Positions 29,722 through 37,221 of a stretch of 37,221 nucleotides of DNA are shown one piece after another. The DNA is taken from NCBI GenBank assembly GCA_018830225.1, contig JAHJSS010000075.1, forward strand, positions 1 to 37,221, in the 5' to 3' direction. The notes under the pieces were generated by a model. That model was not told the origin of the DNA. It made no database searches and saw nothing but the letters and a program-made list of their open reading frames with translations. The position numbers were made by a program, and so were the translations under genes. The first letter of the stretch is position 1. Each line of letters opens with the position of its first letter. The stretch is from Nanobdellota archaeon (GTDB lineage: Archaea; Nanobdellota; Nanobdellia; Woesearchaeales; UBA11576).

Positions 29722-31995
29722 ATGAACAAGAGACAGTTTTTGGCACTGTTTGTGTTAGTCTTACTTTTGTCAGTCCTCATTAGCGGCTGCGCTGGCATGA
29801 GCCGCGTAGATTCCTTCTTTGCCAATGGAGAGTACATGCAGCACTCGAAGATGATAGACTTCGGCCTGTTCTTCACGATCTTCTTTGCGATGTGTTATCT
29901 TGGCTTCACTGTTGCTTTCGGCAAGGGTTTCGGCAAGCCTGCTGAGGCGAAAGGCGCCATCGTGGGTCTCTCGCTCGCGCTCTCGCTCGCGCTTTCTTTC
30001 GCGATAGTGACGCAGACGCAGTTCTCTATCACGACGATATTCCCTCTTGCTAAGGCATTGTTCTTCCTGATAATATTCTTCATACTCTATGGTCTCATCT
30101 ACCTGAGCAAGGTGTTCGGCGAGCACTGGGGCGGGAAGATTGCCGCGGCGATACTTGCCTTGATGCTCACTTACATACTCTTGAGCATATTCACGCACAT
30201 GGCCTGCCAGATGTCCAACAACATGGATGACCCTGCGTGCGAGTCTGATTTCTTCAATGCGATATTCACTCTTACTGAAGGCTGGTTTAAGTGGGACTGG
30301 GGACCGCCAGGTCCTGGTGTCACTCCATCTCCCTCGCCTAGTGCTATAGGTCCTGGAGGTGGAAGAGGAGAAGCGGCCCAGCCTAGAGGCCCGATAGAGG
30401 GCGGCTGCAGGCTGGACATCTTGTTTGAGGTCAACTCCGCGGTTCTGCAGAACCCGACTGTTGTCCAGGAGTTCGGCAGGAAGGCTAAAGATAAAGGCGC
30501 GAAGGTCTTGTTTGCGAATGGTTTCGCGAGCAGGGAAGGTGAGAAAGGGCTCAACTTCCTGCTTTCGCTGAACAGGGCGTTGGCTGTGATGAAAGAGACA
30601 GGCATTATCACATTGCCTTTTGGTCACGGCGCGACCACGCTCTTCGACACCGCGTCATACCCCCCGAACAGGAGAGTGGTTATCTCGACAGAGTCAATCA
30701 GCCATTTCGTCCCTGCACCGGCGCCCGGCAGCATTGTCGGCTGCGAGGTCAACAAGACAAACGAGACTGGAGAGCCAGGGAAGAACGAGACAGAGGATGC
30801 TTGCGGCAATGAGAGACGTGACCCTGGAGAGGCCTGCGATCCTACTGTTGCAGACTCCTGCCCTGACGGCCAGCAATGCAGCACTGACTGTTCACGCTGC
30901 GAGGAGGAAGGTGTCAGCAAGAAATGGCTCTGGCTGCTGCTGTTGATACCGTTGCTGCTGCTCTGGCTTGCGGTGCGCAGGAAGACAGGAATAAAGAGGG
31001 AGGCAGCGATGGCGATGAAGGATCACTTCCTCGCTCATCTGCGCAAGATAGCCTCCGCAAAAGAGTTTGCCTGGCATAACATCATAATCGCTGACCCGAC
31101 TGTCATGGGCGACAAGGAGGTCGAGGACAAGGCGCAGGAAATCATCGAGATGCTCAACAAGGAGCTGTTGGAGAAGGGCTGGGTCGAGATAAAGGAGCTC
31201 GCGTTCAGGTACGCGGATGACCTTGATAAAATCAGGAAAGAAGCCCACGCATTCAACGATAAGAGGATTGTTGATGAGCATCGCGATGACAAGCACATGG
31301 AGATGATAGTGAAGATACTCCGCGAGTTCAAGAGGCGTCATGCGCAGAACAACACGAAAGTCCTGAAGCATATAGTGAAGCAGTGGGACAAGCTGATGTT
31401 CTACTCCAGGCTGAAGGAAGTGGTCAAGGATGTTGTCCACGCGAACAAGCTGACCAAGGAATACCATAATTTCTTCAGCCTGCAGGTCAGGCTGAATAAG
31501 AGTGTCGAGGAGTTCTCTGCGAACGAGGAGAAGATACTTGTCAAGCTCAGGAAGACGCATTACTCCACCATGTTCGGCAAGCGGTTCTGGGGAACAAGGC
31601 ATATCGTGAGGAGGAAGGGTTTCCCCTGGATGACCACCAAGAAGGAAGTTGAAGGCGAGCTCGAGCAGACTATTGAGACTCCGCCGACCACGTTCGGGCT
31701 CATCGAGGTCACGCAGACCGTCCGCAACCTGTGCCAGGAGCTTCTTGCCAAGATAGCTGAAGTGATGGATGAGGAGCAGAACGTCACGCACGACGCAGGG
31801 AGCAGGCGCAACCTGAGCAATGTGGACGAGACAGGCAAGTACGACGAGGAGAAGAGGATAATCAAGAGGATGGAGAGGGCCATTGAGCTCCAGAAGAGGA
31901 TGCTGTCAGAGGACTGGGAGCCGGTCATCGACAATATTGACCCGAGGAACGGCAGCATGAAAGGCCATATCCGCTACACGAGGGTGCGGACATGA
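29722..31995 (+). CDS. Lipoprotein with multi-TM module, OmpA-like and Cys-rich exterior domains
   Basis: 757 residues from the ATG at 29722. GAGGAG four bases before it and the short lipoprotein signal (MNKRQF... to LISGC, Cys 23) favour this over the ATG at 29692. Four TMs parallel those of the protein at 21305 (MIDFGLFFTIFFAMCYLGF; GAIVGLSLALSLALSF). Residues about 225-325 are OmpA-C-like: LFEVNSAVL, GFASREGEKGLNFLLSLNRALAV and NRRVVIST. A CGNERRDPGEACD Cys-rich module, a TM near 400-424 and a helical cytoplasmic domain follow. OmpA-type domains usually grip peptidoglycan; in an archaeon the ligand must differ. Confidence 0.78.
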   Translation: MNKRQFLALFVLVLLLSVLISGCAGMSRVDSFFANGEYMQHSKMIDFGLFFTIFFAMCYLGFTVAFGKGFGKPAEAKGAIVGLSLALSLALSFAIVTQTQFSITTIFPLAKALFFLIIFFILYGLIYLSKVFGEHWGGKIAAAILALMLTYILLSIFTHMACQMSNNMDDPACESDFFNAIFTLTEGWFKWDWGPPGPGVTPSPSPSAIGPGGGRGEAAQPRGPIEGGCRLDILFEVNSAVLQNPTVVQEFGRKAKDKGAKVLFANGFASREGEKGLNFLLSLNRALAVMKETGIITLPFGHGATTLFDTASYPPNRRVVISTESISHFVPAPAPGSIVGCEVNKTNETGEPGKNETEDACGNERRDPGEACDPTVADSCPDGQQCSTDCSRCEEEGVSKKWLWLLLLIPLLLLWLAVRRKTGIKREAAMAMKDHFLAHLRKIASAKEFAWHNIIIADPTVMGDKEVEDKAQEIIEMLNKELLEKGWVEIKELAFRYADDLDKIRKEAHAFNDKRIVDEHRDDKHMEMIVKILREFKRRHAQNNTKVLKHIVKQWDKLMFYSRLKEVVKDVVHANKLTKEYHNFFSLQVRLNKSVEEFSANEEKILVKLRKTHYSTMFGKRFWGTRHIVRRKGFPWMTTKKEVEGELEQTIETPPTTFGLIEVTQTVRNLCQELLAKIAEVMDEEQNVTHDAGSRRNLSNVDETGKYDEEKRIIKRMERAIELQKRMLSEDWEPVIDNIDPRNGSMKGHIRYTRVRT

Positions 31996-32022
31996 TGTCG
32001 ATCTCATAATCGAGGTAATAAG

Positions 32023-32646
32023 ATGCCAAGATCAGAAAGACCAGGGAAAGGGAAAGAGGATGTCGCTTATGGTTCGATAAGAGGGACAGTGATAGGTTTC
32101 ATCGGAGAGAAGATGACGCGGCCGATCTATCCCGCGAATGTCTTCCTGCTGGTGCAGGTGACTGGTGAGGACGGGAAGGCCGAGCTTTACTACCCTGCTG
32201 ACGAGGACAAGCTGGGCCGCCTGAAGAAGTCCAAGGTGCTGGGCATCGAGTCCCTGCAGAGGAAGCATCCTGATGTTTACCCCCCCATCAATGAAGCTTT
32301 TGAGAGCTTCACACCAGTGCACATCGATGAGAACAACAATCTGGGAAGGTTCGAGTTCAAGGATATCCCTGCTGGCAGTTGGGGATACATAGCTGTTGCA
32401 TATGTCGAAGATGAGCTCTACATGCATACCGACAAGATGGGCGATAACGGCCTTGGGAAGAATGAAGTGATCTATGGGAGGGATATTCTCAGTCAAGAGG
32501 GAAATATCCTCGACAATGTCGTCATCCCTGTGAAGGATGTCTGGATTGAGAAGGTCAAGCCGGCCCCGAAGGTCAAGGTCAAGGAGACTGACAAGGACAT
32601 GGACCAGCCGTCCCACTTGAAGAGCATGCTCATCGAGGATGTTTAG
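32023..32646 (+). CDS. Small beta-rich soluble protein
   Basis: A 207-residue protein without signal or TM. Its first 130 residues look like a beta sandwich of the carboxypeptidase-regulatory/transthyretin type (GSIRGTVIGFIG, ANVFLLVQVTGEDGKAELYY, RFEFKDIPAGSWGYIAVAYVE). The C-terminus is charged and flexible (KPAPKVKVKETDKD). RBS GAGGT lies seven bases upstream. It sits between the OmpA-like lipoprotein and the papain-like protease genes, so it may be a substrate or adaptor of the apparatus. Domain call is by pattern only. Confidence 0.65.
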   Translation: MPRSERPGKGKEDVAYGSIRGTVIGFIGEKMTRPIYPANVFLLVQVTGEDGKAELYYPADEDKLGRLKKSKVLGIESLQRKHPDVYPPINEAFESFTPVHIDENNNLGRFEFKDIPAGSWGYIAVAYVEDELYMHTDKMGDNGLGKNEVIYGRDILSQEGNILDNVVIPVKDVWIEKVKPAPKVKVKETDKDMDQPSHLKSMLIEDV

Positions 32647-32678
32647 GTGTCCAGAATAGAGTATAGAGTGAGAATCAC

Positions 32679-35291
32679 ATGGTGAACGCAAACAATATCG
32701 CGGAACTGAGAAAGAGAGGAGTGAGGCTCCCGCCAGTAGACCTGAGAAGGTTCATGTACCAGGTCAGGAACCAGAACCCCTTCTGCGCCTGCACCAGTTT
32801 CGCAGCCGCAGCCATACACGAGTATTATCTTTTCAGGCGTGACGGAAAGCACAGCAAGGATCACATCAGCTCGCCGAGCTTCCTCTGGCATGAGTTCAGG
32901 AAGACTGTCTGCAACATGCAGGGGCACCAGAACCCTGACGGGAGCTTCAGGAAGGACAGGGATGAAGGAGGGAACTACCCTGATTATCTTGACATGTTTG
33001 TCAGGAAAGGATGCTGCCGTGAGAAGCTGAACGAGTTCGACTACAGGGAAGTGAAGTACCCTGGATTCGACATACCTGGCGACAGGTTTGCGTCTCATTA
33101 TTACAACAGGAACACTACAAAGCCCAGCCTCAAGGCTTACAAGGAGGCTGCCAGCAGGAGGATATTCAGGAATCATGTCGAGCTTCCTGACAGTCCTGAC
33201 GCCTGGCTTGCCGAGCTTTACAACGGCAATGTGCTTGAGGTGAGGATCGATAAGTACTGCGCTGGATTCTTTGACAGGGGCGGTGACGCTGTTCTTGACA
33301 GCTCTCCTGCGGGTGATGTCGGCGGCCATGCCATGGTGATTGTAGGATACCTTCCTGACAAGGATGGGCAAGAGGTACTCATCGTCAGGAACAGCTGGGG
33401 TGAAGGATGGAAAGATAGAGGTCACTGCTATTACACTTTCGATGCGCTGTCAGCCAGCCTGAAAGGCCCGATCATCAGGTTCGTGCCTGATTTCACTCCC
33501 AAGCCATTGCCTGGACTGCCGAAGCTGCCTTTGTCTCCGCCGATGCCAGCACCCGGTCCTGCACCGTCTGCAGGAGGAAGGTCAAACATAGTGATAAAGA
33601 GTGTCACGCCAGGCTCAGCCCAGCAGGATGCAGGGACAGTTACCTTGCGTGTCAAGGGAACTGGCTTCAATGAGCTCGCAGGCGTCGATTTCCCGTTCCA
33701 TGACGACAATGACAGGACCTCATTGCACGTGACAAGTGACTTGAAGAACTGGTCCAATAGTTCCTTTGAGCTTGAGATAGACACAACGACCGATGTATAT
33801 GGTCACCACTCTGTTTTAGGCTTCTATGATATACACATCACCGACAAGTCAGGCAGGAGCAGCACTTTGGAGAATGTGTTTGAGATATTGGGCAGCGGTG
33901 GAGTCAGCCCGCCTCACCCGACTCCGACACCGCCTCCGGGTCCAACACCCACCCCTCCTCCAGGTCCGGCGCCCACACCTCAGCCCACGCCGACTCCGAC
34001 TCCTGTTCCTACTCCAATCCCCATGCCAGGCCCTGCTCCGCATCACGGCGAGTTCCTCTACCAGTGGTGGCTGTTCGATGACACAGCACAGTTCGACCTT
34101 GCGAACGGCCGCGGTCTGAGCCCTCACACGCTGAAGCACAGGCACAACCTGGGAAGGAAGCTGGACGGCCCTGGCGTTAACGACGATGACAATTTCGGGA
34201 TAAGGACCATCGCAAACACTCCTTTCGTGAACATTGAGCAGCTCATTGCCGACCCGCGCAACAGGGGCAAGATTGTCGCTCTCGGCGCTTGCAGGCTTGT
34301 CGAGCTGCCTCCGTCGCAGAGGCACATAGCCGCTGCATCTGACGGCTTCTGGAAGTGGACGAGCAGGAAGATCCCTGGAGGTACGCCTCCTCCTCCGCCA
34401 CAAGGAGGTCAGCAGCTGACGATAGAGAAGACAATCAAAGGAAGGCTGGACAATCCTCTTAAAGTTAAGTTCAAGGTTGAGCTCCCCGACGGCAGGGTCA
34501 CTGACACTGAAGTTAATGTGCCTGCCGGCGAGAACAGGACAGGGTCGAAGGCATTCAGCACAGTCCCTGGTCTGCATAAGATTGACGAGCAGGAGCTGAA
34601 GGGTTTCAGGAGCGTGACTCCATCGCATGTAGAGGTGACAGTGCCTCCCAATGGCTCTGCCAAGGCCAGCTTCACCGACGCTCCAGAAGGTCCTCCGCCG
34701 CAATCGTCGAGGAATGATATGATGGTAATACCCAAGAAAAACCCGAAGGACCATCCGCGGGAGTATGGCGCGAACAGCAGGCCGGTGCTTGAGGTCGGCC
34801 AGGAGATGAGCACGCCTAATCCTTCTGAAGAGACTGGCGGCAGGCCGAAAAGCCAGCAGGATCTTGATTTCATGATAATAAAGAAGTTCGAAGGGAAGGT
34901 CCGCCTTGGGTGGACCTGTTATGTCCAGCGCATGTCAGATGATGAGGTGATGAATCCTGGGAAAGATCATTTTAACCTGAGGATTTTCACGTCATTCGAC
35001 AAGAAAACATATGATTACAGCGGAAAAGGTGAAGAGCTCGGCTACAAGTACAACTGGTTTGAGACTGGAAAATTGCCGTCGGATTTGGATTCAAGGTATA
35101 AGATAATATTCTTCCCTTGTCTCAAGGTTCCGCAGAACGCGCAGCCGGGTAAATACAAGATTCTCTTTGAGTTGCATTTATGGCCCAAAGGATGGGGACG
35201 GTGGGGCATCCTTGATAAGAGATTAGGTGAATTAGGGACCCCCTTTGACGTGAACTTCATCGAGTTCGAGGTCGTGCCGAGGAAGGCGTGA
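32679..35291 (+). CDS. Papain-like cysteine protease with IPT-like and Pro-rich regions
   Basis: An 870-residue protein. Residues 1-270 are a C1 (papain) peptidase: oxyanion Gln 32, nucleophile Cys 38 (NQNPFCACTSFAA), His 217 (GGHAMVIVGY) and Asn 238 (NSWGEGW), so it should be active. Residues about 305-410 look like an IPT/TIG beta domain; about 415-455 is a Pro/Thr linker; more beta domains follow to the end (including VTVPPNGSAKASF). There is no signal peptide or TM and no obvious propeptide, so it is either cytoplasmic or exported by a route of its own. It may process block components. Confidence 0.82.
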   Translation: MVNANNIAELRKRGVRLPPVDLRRFMYQVRNQNPFCACTSFAAAAIHEYYLFRRDGKHSKDHISSPSFLWHEFRKTVCNMQGHQNPDGSFRKDRDEGGNYPDYLDMFVRKGCCREKLNEFDYREVKYPGFDIPGDRFASHYYNRNTTKPSLKAYKEAASRRIFRNHVELPDSPDAWLAELYNGNVLEVRIDKYCAGFFDRGGDAVLDSSPAGDVGGHAMVIVGYLPDKDGQEVLIVRNSWGEGWKDRGHCYYTFDALSASLKGPIIRFVPDFTPKPLPGLPKLPLSPPMPAPGPAPSAGGRSNIVIKSVTPGSAQQDAGTVTLRVKGTGFNELAGVDFPFHDDNDRTSLHVTSDLKNWSNSSFELEIDTTTDVYGHHSVLGFYDIHITDKSGRSSTLENVFEILGSGGVSPPHPTPTPPPGPTPTPPPGPAPTPQPTPTPTPVPTPIPMPGPAPHHGEFLYQWWLFDDTAQFDLANGRGLSPHTLKHRHNLGRKLDGPGVNDDDNFGIRTIANTPFVNIEQLIADPRNRGKIVALGACRLVELPPSQRHIAAASDGFWKWTSRKIPGGTPPPPPQGGQQLTIEKTIKGRLDNPLKVKFKVELPDGRVTDTEVNVPAGENRTGSKAFSTVPGLHKIDEQELKGFRSVTPSHVEVTVPPNGSAKASFTDAPEGPPPQSSRNDMMVIPKKNPKDHPREYGANSRPVLEVGQEMSTPNPSEETGGRPKSQQDLDFMIIKKFEGKVRLGWTCYVQRMSDDEVMNPGKDHFNLRIFTSFDKKTYDYSGKGEELGYKYNWFETGKLPSDLDSRYKIIFFPCLKVPQNAQPGKYKILFELHLWPKGWGRWGILDKRLGELGTPFDVNFIEFEVVPRKA

Positions 35292-35298
35292 TGCTGAT

Positions 35299-36672
35299 AT
35301 GGCTCTGTTCAACACAGCAAACATCGCGTACACCATAGTCGTGGTGATCCTGCTAGGCATGACCATCTGGTTCTTCCTTGTCTGGCGGAAGAAGGTGCGT
35401 TCTGAGAAGCAGCTGAAGGAGTCTGAGCAGGTCCTGGACAAGGATGAGGATAAGTACAAGGTGCTTATCGGGAAGAAGATGCGCCTTCTTCATGAGTTGA
35501 GCAGCGGTCTTGGCAGGCTCATGGAGATCTTCGACAGGAAAGGCCTCAAGGAGATGAAAGAGGAATGCGCTGTCCATGAGAAGCGGCTGAAAGAGATCAA
35601 GGATGTGCTGTCAGAACAGCTGCATCTTCTCAAGGAGATGACAAGCATCGACAAGAAGGACCTCGAGTACCTGAAGCACATGGAAGTGGACATAGCAGGA
35701 GAGAAGGAGAAGGTCCACGTGTCTGAGTTCATCGGCAAGCTTGAGGAGGTGTGGGGGAAGTTTGATGACAGCGCCGCAAGGAAGCAGATATATGACAGGA
35801 TAATGGAGGACAAGGACCCCATCAGGCAGGCTGTCAAGCTGATCGCTTTCAATCTCATCCATGTATATTTCCTTTTCCACGAGCTTACTGGCATGATAAA
35901 AGGAGTGAAGGCCAGCAAGGGGCAGAAGAAGAAGGAAGGGCAGGAAAATGTTCTCGATGCTGTTGAGAAACGGTTCAAGGAGCTGAAGGCAGGAAAGTTC
36001 AGGAAAGGCAATAATGTCGAGTCTACAGTCAAGGCAATCAGGGAAGAGCACATCCCAAAGCTCCACAGCCTGGTCGAGGATGAGCTATATCACTTCAACC
36101 TGACTGTCAGGCACACAGAGACCATCCGCCACCATCTCGCTCAGCTCAGCCGTGTGGAAGCGGCAAGGAACATCGCAAGGGGCCCGTTCCTCACTGTTGA
36201 GAACCATCCTGTTGATGTAGTTATGAGGCTCGAACCGCGCGAGGCAAAGAGCTTCGGCAAGGGTGAGAAGATACCTCTTGGCAATCTTCCTAAGGATTTC
36301 CCTCTTGGCTCAGACCAGGACAAGTGCGTCATTGTACTCGGCCATGGTGCGCAGGAAGTGCATGCGCTTGTGAACAGGGATGGCGCGAAGTGCTACCTCA
36401 CCCCATATAAAGATACTCCTGGTGTTTTCATCATCCGTCCTTCGCATGGCCTTCTTGTGGTCTGCTTAGACACCGAGGACAAGAAGCGGATGAAGGCCCT
36501 GCTGGACAAGTCTGCAGCAGGGTATGATATCATGTATGATGATCTCAAGAAGCATGTCCTGCCAGGCCAGAAGAAAGAGAGCGACATGTACACAGGGAAG
36601 ACTGTCCAGCTGAAGGAAGGTGACAGGATAGTGCTTGCCTTCGGCTATGAGTTCGTGTTTTCAGCCAGATGA
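35299..36672 (+). CDS. Membrane-anchored coiled-coil protein with C-terminal FHA-like domain
   Basis: A 457-residue protein. One TM at about 7-28 (YTIVVVILLGMTIWFFLVW), then charged helical and coiled-coil segments to about residue 295. The last 140 residues look FHA-like: PLGSDQDKCVIVLG, then AQEVHALVNRDGAKCYLTPYKDTPGVFI, and LKEGDRIVLAFGYEFVFS. The plan (N-terminal TM, cytoplasmic coil, C-terminal FHA) is a short version of the 1680-residue protein, so the two may be partners. The start is eight bases after the protease stop. Last complete gene of the block. Confidence 0.78.
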   Translation: MALFNTANIAYTIVVVILLGMTIWFFLVWRKKVRSEKQLKESEQVLDKDEDKYKVLIGKKMRLLHELSSGLGRLMEIFDRKGLKEMKEECAVHEKRLKEIKDVLSEQLHLLKEMTSIDKKDLEYLKHMEVDIAGEKEKVHVSEFIGKLEEVWGKFDDSAARKQIYDRIMEDKDPIRQAVKLIAFNLIHVYFLFHELTGMIKGVKASKGQKKKEGQENVLDAVEKRFKELKAGKFRKGNNVESTVKAIREEHIPKLHSLVEDELYHFNLTVRHTETIRHHLAQLSRVEAARNIARGPFLTVENHPVDVVMRLEPREAKSFGKGEKIPLGNLPKDFPLGSDQDKCVIVLGHGAQEVHALVNRDGAKCYLTPYKDTPGVFIIRPSHGLLVVCLDTEDKKRMKALLDKSAAGYDIMYDDLKKHVLPGQKKESDMYTGKTVQLKEGDRIVLAFGYEFVFSAR

Positions 36673-36726
36673 GAGTGCTGGAGGTTATTATATAATGGCG
36701 GGCTGAGGCGCTGAATCAGCAAAACC

Positions 36727-36734
36727 TTTAAATA
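36727..36734 (+). promoter_or_regulatory. TATA box before the last, partial gene
   Basis: TTTAAATA in a 144-bp gap; the leader would be about 60 nt with RBS GAGGTG at 36805-36810. Confidence 0.6.
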
Positions 36735-36816
36735 CCTATGAAGCAATCATTTTCATACAAAAGAGGGCTGGTGCCTTCTTATGCTTATGCTTGATGAATG
36801 ACAAGAGGTGTTATGT

Positions 36817-37221
36817 ATGGAAGAGGCAAAGTTCAATGAGCTCAAGAAAGAGGTTGCAGAAGGCTTGAGAAAGCTGCATCTGGGTGGGTTGAAGGGAGAG
36901 GTCCTTCATGAGCACCTGCGCGCTGCTGCGACAAGCTTCCACATCAGAAGGATTGAGAAGAACGAGATGCGTGCTGACAAGATAATAGATCAGCTTGAGG
37001 AGCATATCAGGCAGCATCTTGTGAGCAAGGCAGAGCTTGATGAGCATAACGCAGTCCATCTGATAGTGAGGGATTATGTCTATATCTATCTTACTGTCCA
37101 CAGCATTCTTCTTTATGAGAAGCGTGATCTTGAGGAGATAACAGTCCTGGCCGCTGAGTTCAGGAAGATGTGCAAGAAGAGGGCACTGCCCGAGGATGTG
37201 ACCAAGCAGGTCTATGAGGTC
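36817..37221 (+). CDS. Helical protein, truncated by the window end
   Basis: 135 codons remain open to the last base. The ATG at 36817 is chosen by the GAGGTG site seven bases upstream; another ATG at 36813 is out of frame. The protein (MEEAKFNELKKEVAEGL...) is charged and helical, with a more hydrophobic helix VRDYVYIYLTVHSILLY. That segment resembles LIAFNLIHVYFLFHELT in the FHA protein just upstream, so it may belong to the same block. Function not recognised. Confidence 0.7.
   Translation, partial: MEEAKFNELKKEVAEGLRKLHLGGLKGEVLHEHLRAAATSFHIRRIEKNEMRADKIIDQLEEHIRQHLVSKAELDEHNAVHLIVRDYVYIYLTVHSILLYEKRDLEEITVLAAEFRKMCKKRALPEDVTKQVYEV

Overview
The window looks archaeal. It has archaeal-type TATA boxes about 20-30 nt before many starts, often with leaderless ATGs. 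It encodes ribosomal protein L35Ae, an archaeal-type NMN adenylyltransferase, AbrB-PhoU regulators and an arch-ATPase, and its tRNA genes carry bulge-helix-bulge (BHB) introns. Gene content (many small unrecognised families, coiled-coil and Cys-rich surface proteins, multi-intron tRNAs) would fit a DPANN-type archaeon such as a Woesearchaeota relative. That assignment is inference; no rRNA or other strong taxon marker is present.

Layout. 1-376: no recognised gene, but a hairpin and two copies of a 14-bp palindrome. 377-544: tRNA-Met with two introns. 587-1053: two small Cys-rich proteins. 1078-1640 (minus): a composite tRNA-Ser locus in which an intact tRNA-Ser(GGA) sits inside a second, intron-riddled tRNA-Ser(GGA), preceded by tandem 66-bp repeats that re-copy the tRNA 5' end. 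1696-5008 (minus): five-gene operon of three HAD phosphatases, an EamA transporter and a HIT hydrolase. 5134-7011: guanylate-kinase-like/HAD fusion. 7016-8941 (minus): two AbrB-PhoU paralogues with matching promoters and operator-like repeats. 9237-11906: twin P-loop kinase, MoaA-like radical SAM protein and HD hydrolase, behind a leader that can form a pseudoknot. 11908-13942 (minus): two alpha/beta hydrolases and a DUF333-Kazal lipoprotein. 13997-16647: NMNAT, XTP/dITP pyrophosphatase, secreted zinc phospholipase C, two-intron tRNA-Ala(GGC) and L35Ae.

17026-37221 (plus, continuing past the window end) is a single-direction block of at least ten genes that looks like an undescribed membrane-anchored apparatus. 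It comprises an arch-ATPase with an Arg in place of the P-loop Lys; three membrane proteins that share a related multi-TM module; two of these with exterior Cys-rich CGN-type modules and one with an OmpA-like domain on a lipoprotein; a 1680-residue membrane-anchored coiled coil ending in three FHA-like domains; a second membrane-anchored coiled coil ending in an FHA-like domain; several soluble helical proteins; a small beta-rich protein; and a papain-like protease with complete catalytic residues but no signal peptide. I infer a phosphothreonine-responsive scaffold spanning the membrane, with an exterior surface or adhesion part and a cytoplasmic coiled-coil/FHA part. No kinase, pilin or secretion ATPase of a known system is visible in the window. 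Just upstream lie a candidate small RNA and six copies of a TATACC element.

The clearest novelty is at two scales: the tRNA-within-tRNA locus near the left end, and the FHA/coiled-coil/papain gene block in the right half.
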